From: an uncultured Gammaproteobacteria bacterium
GTDB taxonomy: Bacteria; Pseudomonadota; Gammaproteobacteria; Rariloculales; Rariloculaceae
Length of the DNA: 15,870 nucleotides
Direction of reading: 5' to 3'
NCBI GenBank assembly: GCA_946887385.1
Contig: CAMPKU010000087.1
Span: 1-15,870, forward strand
In this document: positions 8,303 to 14,913 of the stretch, one piece after another
Position numbering within the stretch: the stretch's first letter is position 1
Layout of the letters: every line of letters starts with the position of its first letter
Notes under the pieces: generated by a model
What the model saw: the letters and a program-made list of their open reading frames with translations, nothing else
Database searches by the model: none
What the model was told of the DNA's origin: nothing
Program-made: the position numbers and the translations under genes

Positions 8303-9208
8303 ATGAAGCGAAAAGCCAAGGCGGCGACCAAGCCGAAGTCCACGTCCAAGAAAACCGCGAAGACGCGCGCTAAATCCAAGTCGAGCGCGAAGGCCGGCGC
8401 AAGTGCCACATCCGCTTCGCGGCTCATCGACAAGCGCATTCGCGAGCTTGGAGGCTGGCGCGGCGAGACGCTGGCCCGCATGCGCGCGCTGATCCACGAA
8501 GCCGACCCGAAGATCACAGAGGAGTGGAAGTGGAGCGTTCCCGTGTGGTCGCACGACGGTATCGTCTGCACCGGGGAATCGTACGCGAAAGCGGTAAAGC
8601 TCACGTTCGCGCAGGGCGCCCGTGTCGAAGACCCGTCACGACTTTTCAACTCCAGCTTGCAAGGCAACACGCGGCGCGCCATCGACATCCACGAAGGGGA
8701 GCAGGTCAACGCGCGCGCGTTCAAGGCACTCGTGAAGGCCGCGGTGGCCCTCAATCGTTCGCTTTCGCCGGCAAAGAATTCGCCGGTAAAGAAACGGCGA
8801 ACCGGCGAGAAGGTCGTTCTACTCTCCGGCGGCAATCCGCAAATCGCGAAGGGCGAGGGCGACGCGCCGGTGCAGGCGTACATTGCCGCGATGCCGGATT
8901 GGAAGCGCGAGATCGGCGAGCGCCTGGACGCGCTCATCGTGCGCACCGTGCCGAACGTGCGCAAAGCCGTGAAATGGAACTCGCCGTTTTACGGCGTCGA
9001 GGGCCAGGGCTGGTTCCTGTCGTTCCATGTCTTCACCCGCTACGTAAAGGTCACGTTCTTCAGTGGTGCGTCGCTGCGGCCGGTGCCGCCCGGCGCCAGC
9101 AAGCACGAGGCCGTGCGTTACTGCGACATCCACGAAGGCGAGCTCGACGAGGCGCAGATGGCGAGCTGGGTGAAGCAGGCGGCTGCGTTGCCGGGTTATC
9201 TCGCGTAG
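8303..9208 (+). CDS. Tandem DUF1801 (YdhG-like) protein with basic N-terminal tail
   Basis: A 301-residue protein made of two related domains. The first (about 45-150) has the DUF1801-like pattern EEWKWSVPVWSHDG, KAVKLTFAQGA and AIDIHEGEQ. The second (about 188-297) has RKAVKWNSPFYGV, YVKVTFFSGA and YCDIHEGEL. The repeated VK-TF--GA and DIHEGE blocks show an internal duplication or fusion; most family members I know of have one domain of ~110-140 residues. The first ~35 residues are a Lys/Ala/Ser-rich tail resembling histone-H1-like bacterial tails, and a second basic linker (SPVKKRRTGEK) joins the domains, which may allow nucleic-acid binding. ATG 8303 has GGGAG 7 nt upstream. It lies 63 bp after the kinase gene with no clear terminator, so it may be read through. 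Function of the family is not firmly known. Confidence 0.82.
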   Translation: MKRKAKAATKPKSTSKKTAKTRAKSKSSAKAGASATSASRLIDKRIRELGGWRGETLARMRALIHEADPKITEEWKWSVPVWSHDGIVCTGESYAKAVKLTFAQGARVEDPSRLFNSSLQGNTRRAIDIHEGEQVNARAFKALVKAAVALNRSLSPAKNSPVKKRRTGEKVVLLSGGNPQIAKGEGDAPVQAYIAAMPDWKREIGERLDALIVRTVPNVRKAVKWNSPFYGVEGQGWFLSFHVFTRYVKVTFFSGASLRPVPPGASKHEAVRYCDIHEGELDEAQMASWVKQAAALPGYLA

Positions 9209-9236
9209 AAGCTCGGTTCGTTACTTGTTGGTTGCC

Positions 9237-10112
9237 CTACGGAGCCCTGCCGGAGAGCTGAGTGTCGAGGACGCGGATCCGGCCTAGCGCGTCGGCGACT
9301 TCCGGCGCATTCAATCCGCCGGCATCGAGCGCATTTTCCAGGTGCTGGCGCGCTTCCGCGTACTTTCCCTCTTCGTACGAGATAGAGAAGAGCATTTGCT
9401 CGACCTTGCTGCGCTCGTAGGAGCTCAATCTCTCGAGCGGCAGCCTGGCGATCGCGGTTCTAGCCGCGGCGAAGTCGCGTTCGATCAGCGCCTTCATCGC
9501 GTCGTTGAGGATCTGGCCTGCGCGCCCGCCCGTGGCGCGGCCCGGCGGGCTCGAAAATCCATCGCACCGCTTGCTCCTAACCACCGACTGCTCGCCGAGG
9601 CTGGCGCACGGGCTTCCGCGTTGCCATCGCTTTAGCGCTGCGCTTAGCTCTGACTCCGCGCGTTCGACACCCGCAAGGCCCACCACCTCGTCATAGCCCA
9701 AGCCGTCGAGCTCTTGGAAATAGTCCGCTACCGTGTACTCGCCGCCAGGCGCTTCGCGCTCGAGGACGGCTGAGACGAGATTGCCTCGCCGTATGGCGGT
9801 GACGAGATCGTCGGCGTCTTGCTCCAACCGGCGAATGTCATCGAGATCCGTATCACCGTCGTCGTCGAAGTCGGAGTCCACGGTATTGCGCAACCAGATC
9901 ATGGCCAGGGCGACGTCGAAATCTTGGCGGCGGCGTGCGGGCAAGTCGTTTTGCAGGAGCGCAACCGAAGTTTCGAAGCCGGCCGCGTTGCTGCCGTCAA
10001 TTCGCTTCGTGCGCTCGGCGGACTGCGCGTCTGTCGGCATCGGTGCGGCCGCGATGACGAGCGCGGCGGTGAGGCCGAGCAGCGCGGTGAGCCTTGTCGT
10101 TTGCGTGCGCAT
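9237..10112 (-). CDS. Exported TPR-like protein with EF-hand-like calcium loop
   Basis: A 291-residue protein beginning with a signal peptide (basic MRTQTTR, hydrophobic core LTALLGLTAALVIAAAP, likely cleavage near residues 30-32), so it should act in the periplasm or outside. Residues 81-92 read DFDDDGDTDLDD, which fits the 12-residue EF-hand/dockerin calcium loop (acidic at 1, 3, 5, 7, 9 and 12, Gly at 6). Residues ~200-280 look like TPR helices (FAAARTAIARLPLE, YEEGKYAEARQHLENALDAGG). Between them lies a low-complexity insert (about 164-200) containing the only two cysteines, Cys169 and Cys183, which could form a disulfide. Start ATG 10112 is chosen for the signal peptide; the open frame runs to 10274 without a better start, and the ribosome-binding site is weak. 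It converges on the DUF1801 gene and diverges from the permease at 10318. I do not recognise a named family; a periplasmic scaffold role is a guess. Confidence 0.75.
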   Translation of the reverse strand: MRTQTTRLTALLGLTAALVIAAAPMPTDAQSAERTKRIDGSNAAGFETSVALLQNDLPARRRQDFDVALAMIWLRNTVDSDFDDDGDTDLDDIRRLEQDADDLVTAIRRGNLVSAVLEREAPGGEYTVADYFQELDGLGYDEVVGLAGVERAESELSAALKRWQRGSPCASLGEQSVVRSKRCDGFSSPPGRATGGRAGQILNDAMKALIERDFAAARTAIARLPLERLSSYERSKVEQMLFSISYEEGKYAEARQHLENALDAGGLNAPEVADALGRIRVLDTQLSGRAP

Positions 10113-10170
10113 GCGTTGCGGTTCATAGCGTGCGCCGTCCGAGGGGTCCATCGCAACTGCACGTCGTGCG

Positions 10171-10188
10171 TATCCCGGGAATGGGACG
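10171..10188. promoter_or_regulatory. Second copy of the candidate activator site (UAS)
   Basis: TATCCC-N6-GGGACG, an imperfect version of the palindrome at 4696-4713. The core at 10173-10188 is 15/16 identical to 4698-4713. It lies about 90 bp upstream of the -24 GG at 10270. The overlapping perfect palindrome GGACGGCCGTCC (10184-10195) adds a further CGTCC half-site. It is in the gap between the divergent TPR and permease genes, so either could be regulated. Confidence 0.5.
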
Positions 10189-10268
10189 GCCGTCCGGTTT
10201 CGCGACGCGCCGGCTGGCACTTGTGCGTGCGCTGTCAGGCGAATCAAGTAGTTAGTAGCCAATCTCGA

Positions 10269-10284
10269 CGGCACGCCCGATGCA
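10269..10284 (+). promoter_or_regulatory. Sigma-54 promoter of the 10318 permease gene
   Basis: CGGCACG-CCCG-ATGCA fits TGGCACG-N4-TTGCA with two mismatches at the edges. The essential GG (10270-10271) and GC (10282-10283) are present at the correct 12-bp spacing. Transcription would begin near 10295, leaving a ~23-nt leader that contains GGAG just before ATG 10318. A TGGCAC at 10214 was also weighed, but its spacing to the next GC is one base too long. Confidence 0.65.
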
Positions 10285-10317
10285 TTGCGGCATCATCCGC
10301 GTACCGTTGGAGCTCGC

Positions 10318-12780
10318 ATGCTGCCCACGCTCTGGAACGACATCCGCTATTCCGTTCGCACGCTGATGCGCAACCCCGGTGTCACGGCGTTGGCCGTGGC
10401 CACAATCGCGCTCGGCGTCGGCGTGAACGCCGGCATCTTCACGACCGTGAACGGCCTCTTGTTTCGCGATTTGCCGGCGGTCGATGCGCACGAGCTCGTG
10501 ACCATTGAGCAGTCCATCGACGGCGTTCCGGGTCGCAACTCCCAACTCGGCGGCTTCTCGACGGCGGAGTACCGCAGGTTGAGCGAGCAAACGACGACGC
10601 TATCCGGAATCTTCGGCCACTCCGACCCCACACAGACAACGCTCGGCGGGGAATCGCCCCAAGAGATCGTCGGCACGATCGTGACTTGTGAGTACTTCGA
10701 CGTCCTGCGCCAGCCGCCCGCCATGGGCCGAGCGCTTCGGGCCGAGGACTGCGCGACGGGCGCGGACGCCGTCGTCGTGCTCGCGCACGAGCTCTGGGCG
10801 ACGGTGTTCGAGTCGGACCCCGGCGTCGTCGGACGCGTGATCGAGCTCAACCGGCAACTGTTCACGGTCGTCGGTGTCGCGCAGGAAGGTACCTACGGCG
10901 GACTCGGGTTCTATCGAACGCAATATTTCGCGCCGATCTCGACGCAGCCGCTGCTGTTGCCGAACGAGGATAGCTATGGCAACGATAACCGGGGCTGGCT
11001 CTTCGTCATCGGCCGCCGCGCCGCGAGCATCGAACAGGTGGGCGCCGAGCTCGACGTCCTCGCGGCACGGATCGACGACGAGCAGGCAGGTCGCACGACG
11101 ACGATGCACGTCGATCGTGCAACTCCGCTTGGTATGGTGGACTTCCTCCGCGACCTTCTCGTCAGACTCGCGGCCCTCTTGATGATCCCGTTCGCGTTCG
11201 TGCTGCTGATCGCGTGCGCCAACGTAGCCAACCTGCTGCTCGCACGGGCGGCGGCTCGCCATCGCGAGATCGCCATCCGGTTCTCGCTCGGTGCGAGCCG
11301 CGCACGCGTGATCCGTCAGCTTCTGACCGAAAGCGTGCTGATCTCGGTTGCGGGCGGAGTGCTGGGCTCGGTGCTGGCCCTATGGGCGTTCCAAACGCTT
11401 GCCGCGGTCGTGATACCGACGCTGACTCCTGCCGAGGCCGCGTCGCCGTTTTACATCGACGCGAGCCCGGACTTCCGTGTGATCGCAGTCATGGCGGCCG
11501 TGATGCTGGGCGCGGGTTTTCTGTTTGGCCTCGCGCCGGCGTTCCAGGTCTCGAAGCCCGATTTGTACGCGGCGATCAAGCAGGGGGCGCACGGCACCGG
11601 TGGCGCGCGCGGCGGCCGGCTGCAAGGCACGCTCGTCGCTGCGCAGGTGGCCATCACGATGGTGCTCATGGTTGGCGTCGGGCTCTTGCTCCGCGGACTC
11701 ACGGCCACGCAGACCATCGATCCAGGATTCGAGTTCCGCAACATCGCCGTCGCGACCTACGACATGCGTGGCGGCGGTTACGACCCGGCCGAGGCCGCCG
11801 TGTTCCAGCGGCGTTTGCTCGAGGAGGTTCGAGGGCTGCCGGGGATCGAGGGGGCGGCACAAGCCATCACCGAGCCGCTGAACGCCGATGCCGAGAGCGC
11901 GGAAGTTCGGCTACCGACGCAAGATCGAGCTCAGCTTCGCGGCGTGGCGTTGAATGGCGTCACGGCCGACTACTTCGACGTCGTCGGGATCCCGATCGTG
12001 CGCGGCCGCGCATTTGCAGACCCCGACATGACGGGCGGCTCGGTCGCCACAATCGTTACGGAGTCGACGGCGCGCAACCTCTGGCCGGACCAAGAGCCCG
12101 TGGGGCAGCGGTTGCTGATGGCAATCGGTCCCGATCAAGACGTCGCGCTCGAGATCGTCGGCGTCGCGGGCGATGCGCAGCTCAGAGTCGTGGGGCAGGT
12201 TGAGCCGTACTACCTCTACTTGCCTGCGGCGCCGCGCTCGGCGCAGTTGCTCCAGCTCCTCGTGAAGAGCCGCACCGATTTCGCGTCGACGGCCGCCGCC
12301 ATTCGGACGGCCGCAGAACGGTTGGATCCCGGTCTCGCCGTTCAAGTGAGGCCGCTCGAGGCCAACCTCGACTACTGGCAGAAGCTCTCGGGTACGCTGA
12401 CCGGGCTCGTTGCGTCGCTCGGCCTGCTCGCGCTCTCGCTCGGCGCCGTCGGCATTTACGGTGTCGTAGCGTACTTCGTCGGGCGGCGTACGCGCGAGAT
12501 CGCGATACGTATGGCACTCGGGGCGCGTCCCCGCAACGTGCTTGCGATGATCCTGCGGCGCACGATGCGTCCCGTCGTCGTCGGCGCGGTCGTCGGACTC
12601 GCAGCTGCGCTTGGCGTGTCGCGCCTGCTCTCGAGCATGATCTTCGGCGTGAGCCCGTACGATCCGCTTGGCATCGGTGCGGCCGCGCTGTTCGTGCTCG
12701 GCGTTGCGTTCGTGGCGGGATTCCTGCCGGGGCGCCGCGCCGTGCGCGAGCACCCTCTGGCGGCGCTGCACTACGAATGA
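10318..12780 (+). CDS. Duplicated MacB/FtsX permease (ADOP-type ABC transporter permease)
   Basis: An 820-residue permease, the usual length for duplicated orphan permeases. It holds two MacB-like halves in one chain. Half one: a membrane helix at ~21-45 (VTALAVATIALGVGVNAGIF), a large periplasmic MacB_PCD-like domain (~50-270), then three helices with the coupling motif EIAIRFSLGAS near 317-327. Half two: a helix at ~438-460, a second periplasmic domain (~465-695), and three C-terminal helices with EIAIRMALGA. It has no ATPase domain and must use a separate one; the ATPase at 4862-5539 is the only candidate in the window. ATG 10318 follows GGAG by 5-6 nt. It has a sigma-54 promoter and an activator-like palindrome upstream. 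The substrate cannot be read; relatives are linked to export of, or resistance to, hydrophobic compounds. Its last 25 codons are repeated as a remnant at 14010-14091. Confidence 0.93.
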   Translation: MLPTLWNDIRYSVRTLMRNPGVTALAVATIALGVGVNAGIFTTVNGLLFRDLPAVDAHELVTIEQSIDGVPGRNSQLGGFSTAEYRRLSEQTTTLSGIFGHSDPTQTTLGGESPQEIVGTIVTCEYFDVLRQPPAMGRALRAEDCATGADAVVVLAHELWATVFESDPGVVGRVIELNRQLFTVVGVAQEGTYGGLGFYRTQYFAPISTQPLLLPNEDSYGNDNRGWLFVIGRRAASIEQVGAELDVLAARIDDEQAGRTTTMHVDRATPLGMVDFLRDLLVRLAALLMIPFAFVLLIACANVANLLLARAAARHREIAIRFSLGASRARVIRQLLTESVLISVAGGVLGSVLALWAFQTLAAVVIPTLTPAEAASPFYIDASPDFRVIAVMAAVMLGAGFLFGLAPAFQVSKPDLYAAIKQGAHGTGGARGGRLQGTLVAAQVAITMVLMVGVGLLLRGLTATQTIDPGFEFRNIAVATYDMRGGGYDPAEAAVFQRRLLEEVRGLPGIEGAAQAITEPLNADAESAEVRLPTQDRAQLRGVALNGVTADYFDVVGIPIVRGRAFADPDMTGGSVATIVTESTARNLWPDQEPVGQRLLMAIGPDQDVALEIVGVAGDAQLRVVGQVEPYYLYLPAAPRSAQLLQLLVKSRTDFASTAAAIRTAAERLDPGLAVQVRPLEANLDYWQKLSGTLTGLVASLGLLALSLGAVGIYGVVAYFVGRRTREIAIRMALGARPRNVLAMILRRTMRPVVVGAVVGLAAALGVSRLLSSMIFGVSPYDPLGIGAAALFVLGVAFVAGFLPGRRAVREHPLAALHYE

Positions 12781-12787
12781 AGCGGTT
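12706..12787 (+). repeat. Direct repeat, left copy (end of the permease gene)
   Basis: These 82 bp cover the last 25 codons and stop of the permease gene plus 7 bp beyond. They match 14010-14091 at 74 of 82 positions by hand count, including AGCGGTT after the stop codon. The two copies flank the minus-strand AAA ATPase gene and its promoter. Confidence 0.85.
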
Positions 12788-12790
12788 TCT

Positions 12791-13957
12791 TCACCACTGC
12801 GCTGGGCTCAGCAAGAGCTTTGCCGCCGACGCCACTTGGATCTTGTCGTTCGCCATGAAGTCGTGCGGCCCTGCATGGACAAGAACGCCGCGATCGATGA
12901 CGCCGTCGTCGATACCTGCCTGCAGGTGCTCCCAATCACGCGGCGCAATCGCTACGCCGGCCTTCAGCTCGAAGCCGATGCGCGTCTGACCGCGGTCGAT
13001 CAGCAGGTCGATCTCGGTTCCAGTGTGCGTGCGGTAGAAGTAGAAGCCGCTGCCCGAGCGGTGCTGTTGCTCGAGCGTCACGAGCTGCTCGATTAGAAAT
13101 CCCTCGAAGCTGTTGCCGCGAGCCGGCGAGGTCACGAGGCCGTCGAGACTGTGAATGCCGAGCAAGTAGTGCAGCACGCCACTGTCGCGAATGTACGCCT
13201 TCGGCGATTTCACCAGACGTTTGCCGACATTGGCGTGATACGGGGCAAGGCGACGGACAAGAAAGTAGCCCTCGAGCAGATCGAGCGCGTTCTGCACCGT
13301 GTGATACGAATAACCCAGCGAACGGCCGAGGCTCGAATAGTTGAGCAATCCGCCATGGGAGTGCGCGAGCATCGTCATCAGGCGCCGCATGTCGGTCGCG
13401 GAAAGATTGAGTCGATGTCGGGCGATATCGCGCTCGATGAACGTGCGCAGGTACGCTTCTTGCCAAGCGAGCCATGACTCCGCGTTGCGGGCAAGAAACG
13501 CATCGGGGAACCCGCCGCGTTGCCATAGCGCCTCGAGCTTCACGCCCCGCCGACCGGCGACTTCCGCCCATACGAACGGCGTTAGCTCGAGAATACCCAC
13601 TCTGCCGGCGAGTGTTTCTGAGATGCCGCGTACCAGGTCGGGACTAACGGAGCCTAGCAAGAAGAATCGGCCGTTCGCGCGCCGCGCCTCATCGATCAAT
13701 GCGCGCAGGACCGGAAACAACGCGGGCAGCGTTTGCGCCTCGTCGATGATCAGCGGCCCCTGAAGCTGGCGGAGCGCGTATTCGACGTCGCCGGCAAAGA
13801 CCTGAAGATCGGAGGGTTTCTCGAGATCGAAGTACCGGCCCGATACGAAGTGGCGAGCCAGTGTCGTCTTGCCGCATTGGCGGGCGCCCAGCACGATCAC
13901 GGCCGGGAATTGCTCGGCTAGGCGCCGTAAGGCCGTTTCAGCGCTTCGGGTGATCAT
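12791..13957 (-). CDS. AAA_14/DUF4143 family ATPase
   Basis: A 388-residue protein of the widespread ATP-binding/DUF4143 group. Walker A is GARQCGKTT (24-32), Walker B LIIDEAQ (69-75), then the sensor segment LLGSVSPDL, the family motifs GGFPDAFLA and YLRTFIERDI, and a winged-helix-like middle region (NYSSLGRSLGYSYHTVQNALDLLEGYFLV). The C-terminal DUF4143 part has FEGFLIEQL and the PD-(D/E)XK-like pattern GTEIDLLID...GFELK. All expected motifs are intact. The cellular role of the family is not settled; members are often accessory and spread horizontally. It is antisense to the flanking permeases, ends 10 bp after the permease stop, and lies between the two copies of the permease tail, so it looks inserted. 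The start at ATG 13957 fits a leaderless promoter, because no ribosome-binding site fits upstream. Confidence 0.92.
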   Translation of the reverse strand: MITRSAETALRRLAEQFPAVIVLGARQCGKTTLARHFVSGRYFDLEKPSDLQVFAGDVEYALRQLQGPLIIDEAQTLPALFPVLRALIDEARRANGRFFLLGSVSPDLVRGISETLAGRVGILELTPFVWAEVAGRRGVKLEALWQRGGFPDAFLARNAESWLAWQEAYLRTFIERDIARHRLNLSATDMRRLMTMLAHSHGGLLNYSSLGRSLGYSYHTVQNALDLLEGYFLVRRLAPYHANVGKRLVKSPKAYIRDSGVLHYLLGIHSLDGLVTSPARGNSFEGFLIEQLVTLEQQHRSGSGFYFYRTHTGTEIDLLIDRGQTRIGFELKAGVAIAPRDWEHLQAGIDDGVIDRGVLVHAGPHDFMANDKIQVASAAKLLLSPAQW

Positions 13958-13963
13958 GCGCGC

Positions 13964-13992
13964 ATATTAGAAGTCTAGCTTCTAATTTTCCA
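13964..13992 (-). promoter_or_regulatory. Sigma-70-like promoter with palindrome filling the spacer, AAA ATPase gene
   Basis: Read on the minus strand: -35 TGGAAA (13987-13992), a 17-bp spacer, then -10 TAATAT (13964-13969). The first T of ATTAGAAG-N5-CTTCTAAT (13966-13986, perfect 8-bp arms) overlaps the -10, and the palindrome otherwise fills the spacer exactly. A protein bound there would block or twist the promoter. The -10 ends 6 nt before ATG 13957, so transcription should begin at the start codon (leaderless). Confidence 0.7.
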
Positions 13993-14009
13993 CCTCAGCG
14001 TGATGCCTC

Positions 14010-14084
14010 GCATTCATGGCGGGATTGCTGCAGGGGCGCCGCGCCGCGCGCCAGCACCCGCTGGCGGCGCTGCACTACGAGTGA
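14010..14084 (+). pseudogene. Remnant of a second permease gene (C-terminal 24 codons plus stop)
   Basis: The plus frame reads AFMAGLLQGRRAARQHPLAALHYE and then TGA, against AFVAGFLPGRRAVREHPLAALHYE at the end of the 10318 permease. The codons just upstream (TGA at 14001-14003) do not continue the similarity. So only the tail of a paralogous permease survives. Some differences are synonymous (GAA/GAG, CCT/CCG, GCG/GCA), which suggests an old paralogue rather than a recent copying slip. The missing 5' part was probably lost when the adjoining ATPase gene arrived or by deletion. Confidence 0.85.
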
Positions 14085-14091
14085 AGCGGTT
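14010..14091 (+). repeat. Direct repeat, right copy
   Basis: Partner of 12706-12787 in the same orientation, about 90% identical over 82 bp. The pair bounds a 1.2-kb segment (12788-14009) holding only the AAA ATPase gene and its promoter. Recombination between the copies would remove that segment and restore one permease end. Confidence 0.85.
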
Positions 14092-14120
14092 CGCTTCGTA
14101 GGTTCGAGTTGCCTCTCTCG

Positions 14121-14503
14121 TCAAACGACGGTAACGAACGGTCCGTACGGGCGGATGAGCTCGTCGTTCGTATACAAGGTCATTGGCTCATGAAGCGCCT
14201 GCGCTATGAGCATGCGATCGAATGGGTCCTTATGCAGCGGCGGAAGGGCGGCAACCTTGACCGCGTGCATCCCGGTAATCGGCAACATGGCAAAGCCCGC
14301 CGGTTCAATGGCCGCGAGAATCTGCGCGGGGTCTGCATCGAGCTTGCCGAGGGCGGACTTGATAAGCTGATTTCCCAGATCGATACGGCGCTTGCGTAGA
14401 CCTCGGCGTCATCGATCTGCTTGCGCACGTCTGCTGAGAGCTTCGACGGAGTGGCCAACGCCCACAGGAGCAGGTGTGTGTCGAGGAGAAGCCGCACGGT
14501 CAA
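14121..14503 (-). pseudogene. vapC: PIN-domain toxin (VapC type), frameshifted
   Basis: The minus strand starts at TTG 14503, overlapping the antitoxin stop by 4 nt (TTGA). It reads MTVRLLLDTHLLLWAL...SIWEIS, the N-terminal half of a PIN ribonuclease with Asp8 and Glu44. After AGC at 14366-14368 the frame breaks: two extra bases (TT at 14364-14365) separate it from the continuation in another frame, IKSALGKLDADPAQ...HKDPFDRMLIAQALHEP...YTNDELI, which runs open to TGA at 14121-14123. Joined, the protein would be about 127 residues, normal for the family, with all acidic catalytic positions. As written, the first frame runs on with unrelated sequence to about 14204 and lacks the second half of the active site, so the toxin should be dead. 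A sequencing error is the main alternative. Confidence 0.88.
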
Positions 14504-14739
14504 CGGCCTTCGAACTGGGCGATCACTTCTTCGTCAAGGGGTGTATTGAAGTCGTCAGGTACATTCACCTTGCCCTTGAGCAGGCCGAGTTTCTTTTTGC
14601 GGGCACGAGGAGTGATCGGCGCGAGGCGCGCCATCGGCTTTCCCGCCTTCGCGATGATGATCTCCGCGCCGCCCGCCACTTCGTCGACGATCCGCGACAA
14701 GTGCGTTTTGGCCTCGTGAAGGGTGATCACTTTGCTCAT
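14500..14739 (-). CDS. vapB: Phd/YefM-type antitoxin
   Basis: A complete 79-residue antitoxin. The N-terminal DNA-binding half, VITLHEAKTHLSRIVDEVAGGAEIIIAKAGKPMARLAPI, is the typical Phd/YefM pattern. The C-terminal half (VNVPDDFNTPLDEEVIAQFEGR) is the toxin-binding tail common in PIN-toxin partners. It should neutralise the PIN ribonuclease encoded immediately downstream and repress its own promoter. ATG 14739 has GGAG 8 nt upstream. A perfect palindrome, the likely operator, lies 19 bp before the start. The symbol is by role; the fold is Phd-like rather than AbrB-like. Confidence 0.92.
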   Translation of the reverse strand: MSKVITLHEAKTHLSRIVDEVAGGAEIIIAKAGKPMARLAPITPRARKKKLGLLKGKVNVPDDFNTPLDEEVIAQFEGR

Positions 14740-14757
14740 GCGAAGGCTCCGCGTAGC

Positions 14758-14779
14758 AGTGGACTAACCTTAGTCCACT
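14758..14779. promoter_or_regulatory. Perfect palindromic operator of the toxin-antitoxin operon
   Basis: Arms AGTGGACTAA and TTAGTCCACT, exact reverse complements separated by CC, 22 bp in all. It covers the predicted -10 (TAAGGT on the minus strand, 14767-14772), so bound antitoxin would block transcription. It starts 19 bp upstream of the antitoxin ATG, as expected for autoregulated Phd-type operons. Confidence 0.8.
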
Positions 14780-14795
14780 AGCGTCAGCCCATCAA
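14767..14795 (-). promoter_or_regulatory. Promoter of the toxin-antitoxin operon
   Basis: On the minus strand: -35 TTGATG (14790-14795; four of six consensus matches), a 17-bp spacer and -10 TAAGGT (14767-14772; keeps the key TA...T). Transcription would start near 14760 with a ~20-nt leader holding GGAG before ATG 14739. Confidence 0.55.
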
Positions 14796-14822
14796 ACGGC
14801 GATGCTCCAGCGCGGGCCAGGC

Positions 14823-14875
14823 CGTCCCGCGATCGAGACGCGGGGCGCGAATACGGGACGCATTCGGCGACCCGC
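14823..14875. promoter_or_regulatory. GGGACG-containing inverted repeats upstream of the third sigma-54 promoter
   Basis: CGTCCC (14823-14828) and GGGACG (14855-14860) form a widely spaced inverted pair, 32 bp start to start. A second nested repeat pairs GCGGG/CCCGC at 14840-14875 with inner CGAAT/ATTCG arms. The half-sites match those at 4696-4713 and 10171-10188, but the arrangement differs and such hexamers are not rare in this GC-rich DNA. This site is therefore weaker evidence for the same regulator. Confidence 0.35.
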
Positions 14876-14913
14876 GGTGGAGCAAACCCTTGAGGCGGCA
14901 AGGACTTACGCGC

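Noticed and set aside
10214..10230. TGGCACTTGTGCGTGC as the sigma-54 promoter of the permease
   Set aside because: The distance from GG to GC is one base too long. The element at 10269-10284 has exact spacing and leaves a sensible leader with a ribosome-binding site.
10113..10274. Longer N-terminus for the TPR-like protein
   Set aside because: Starting further upstream would bury the signal peptide behind ~54 non-hydrophobic residues, with no better ribosome-binding site.
12788..14009. Insertion sequence or transposon carrying the AAA ATPase
   Set aside because: There is no transposase, no terminal inverted repeats and no short target duplication. The flanking direct repeats are permease-derived sequence.
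14355..14375. Programmed frameshift in the PIN toxin
   Set aside because: There is no slippery heptamer or obvious stimulatory structure at AGCTTATCAAG, and PIN toxins are not known to use one. Loss of function or a read error is simpler.
14109..14399. Plus-strand 96-codon open frame
   Set aside because: It is the antisense shadow of the broken PIN toxin; the minus strand carries all PIN motifs.
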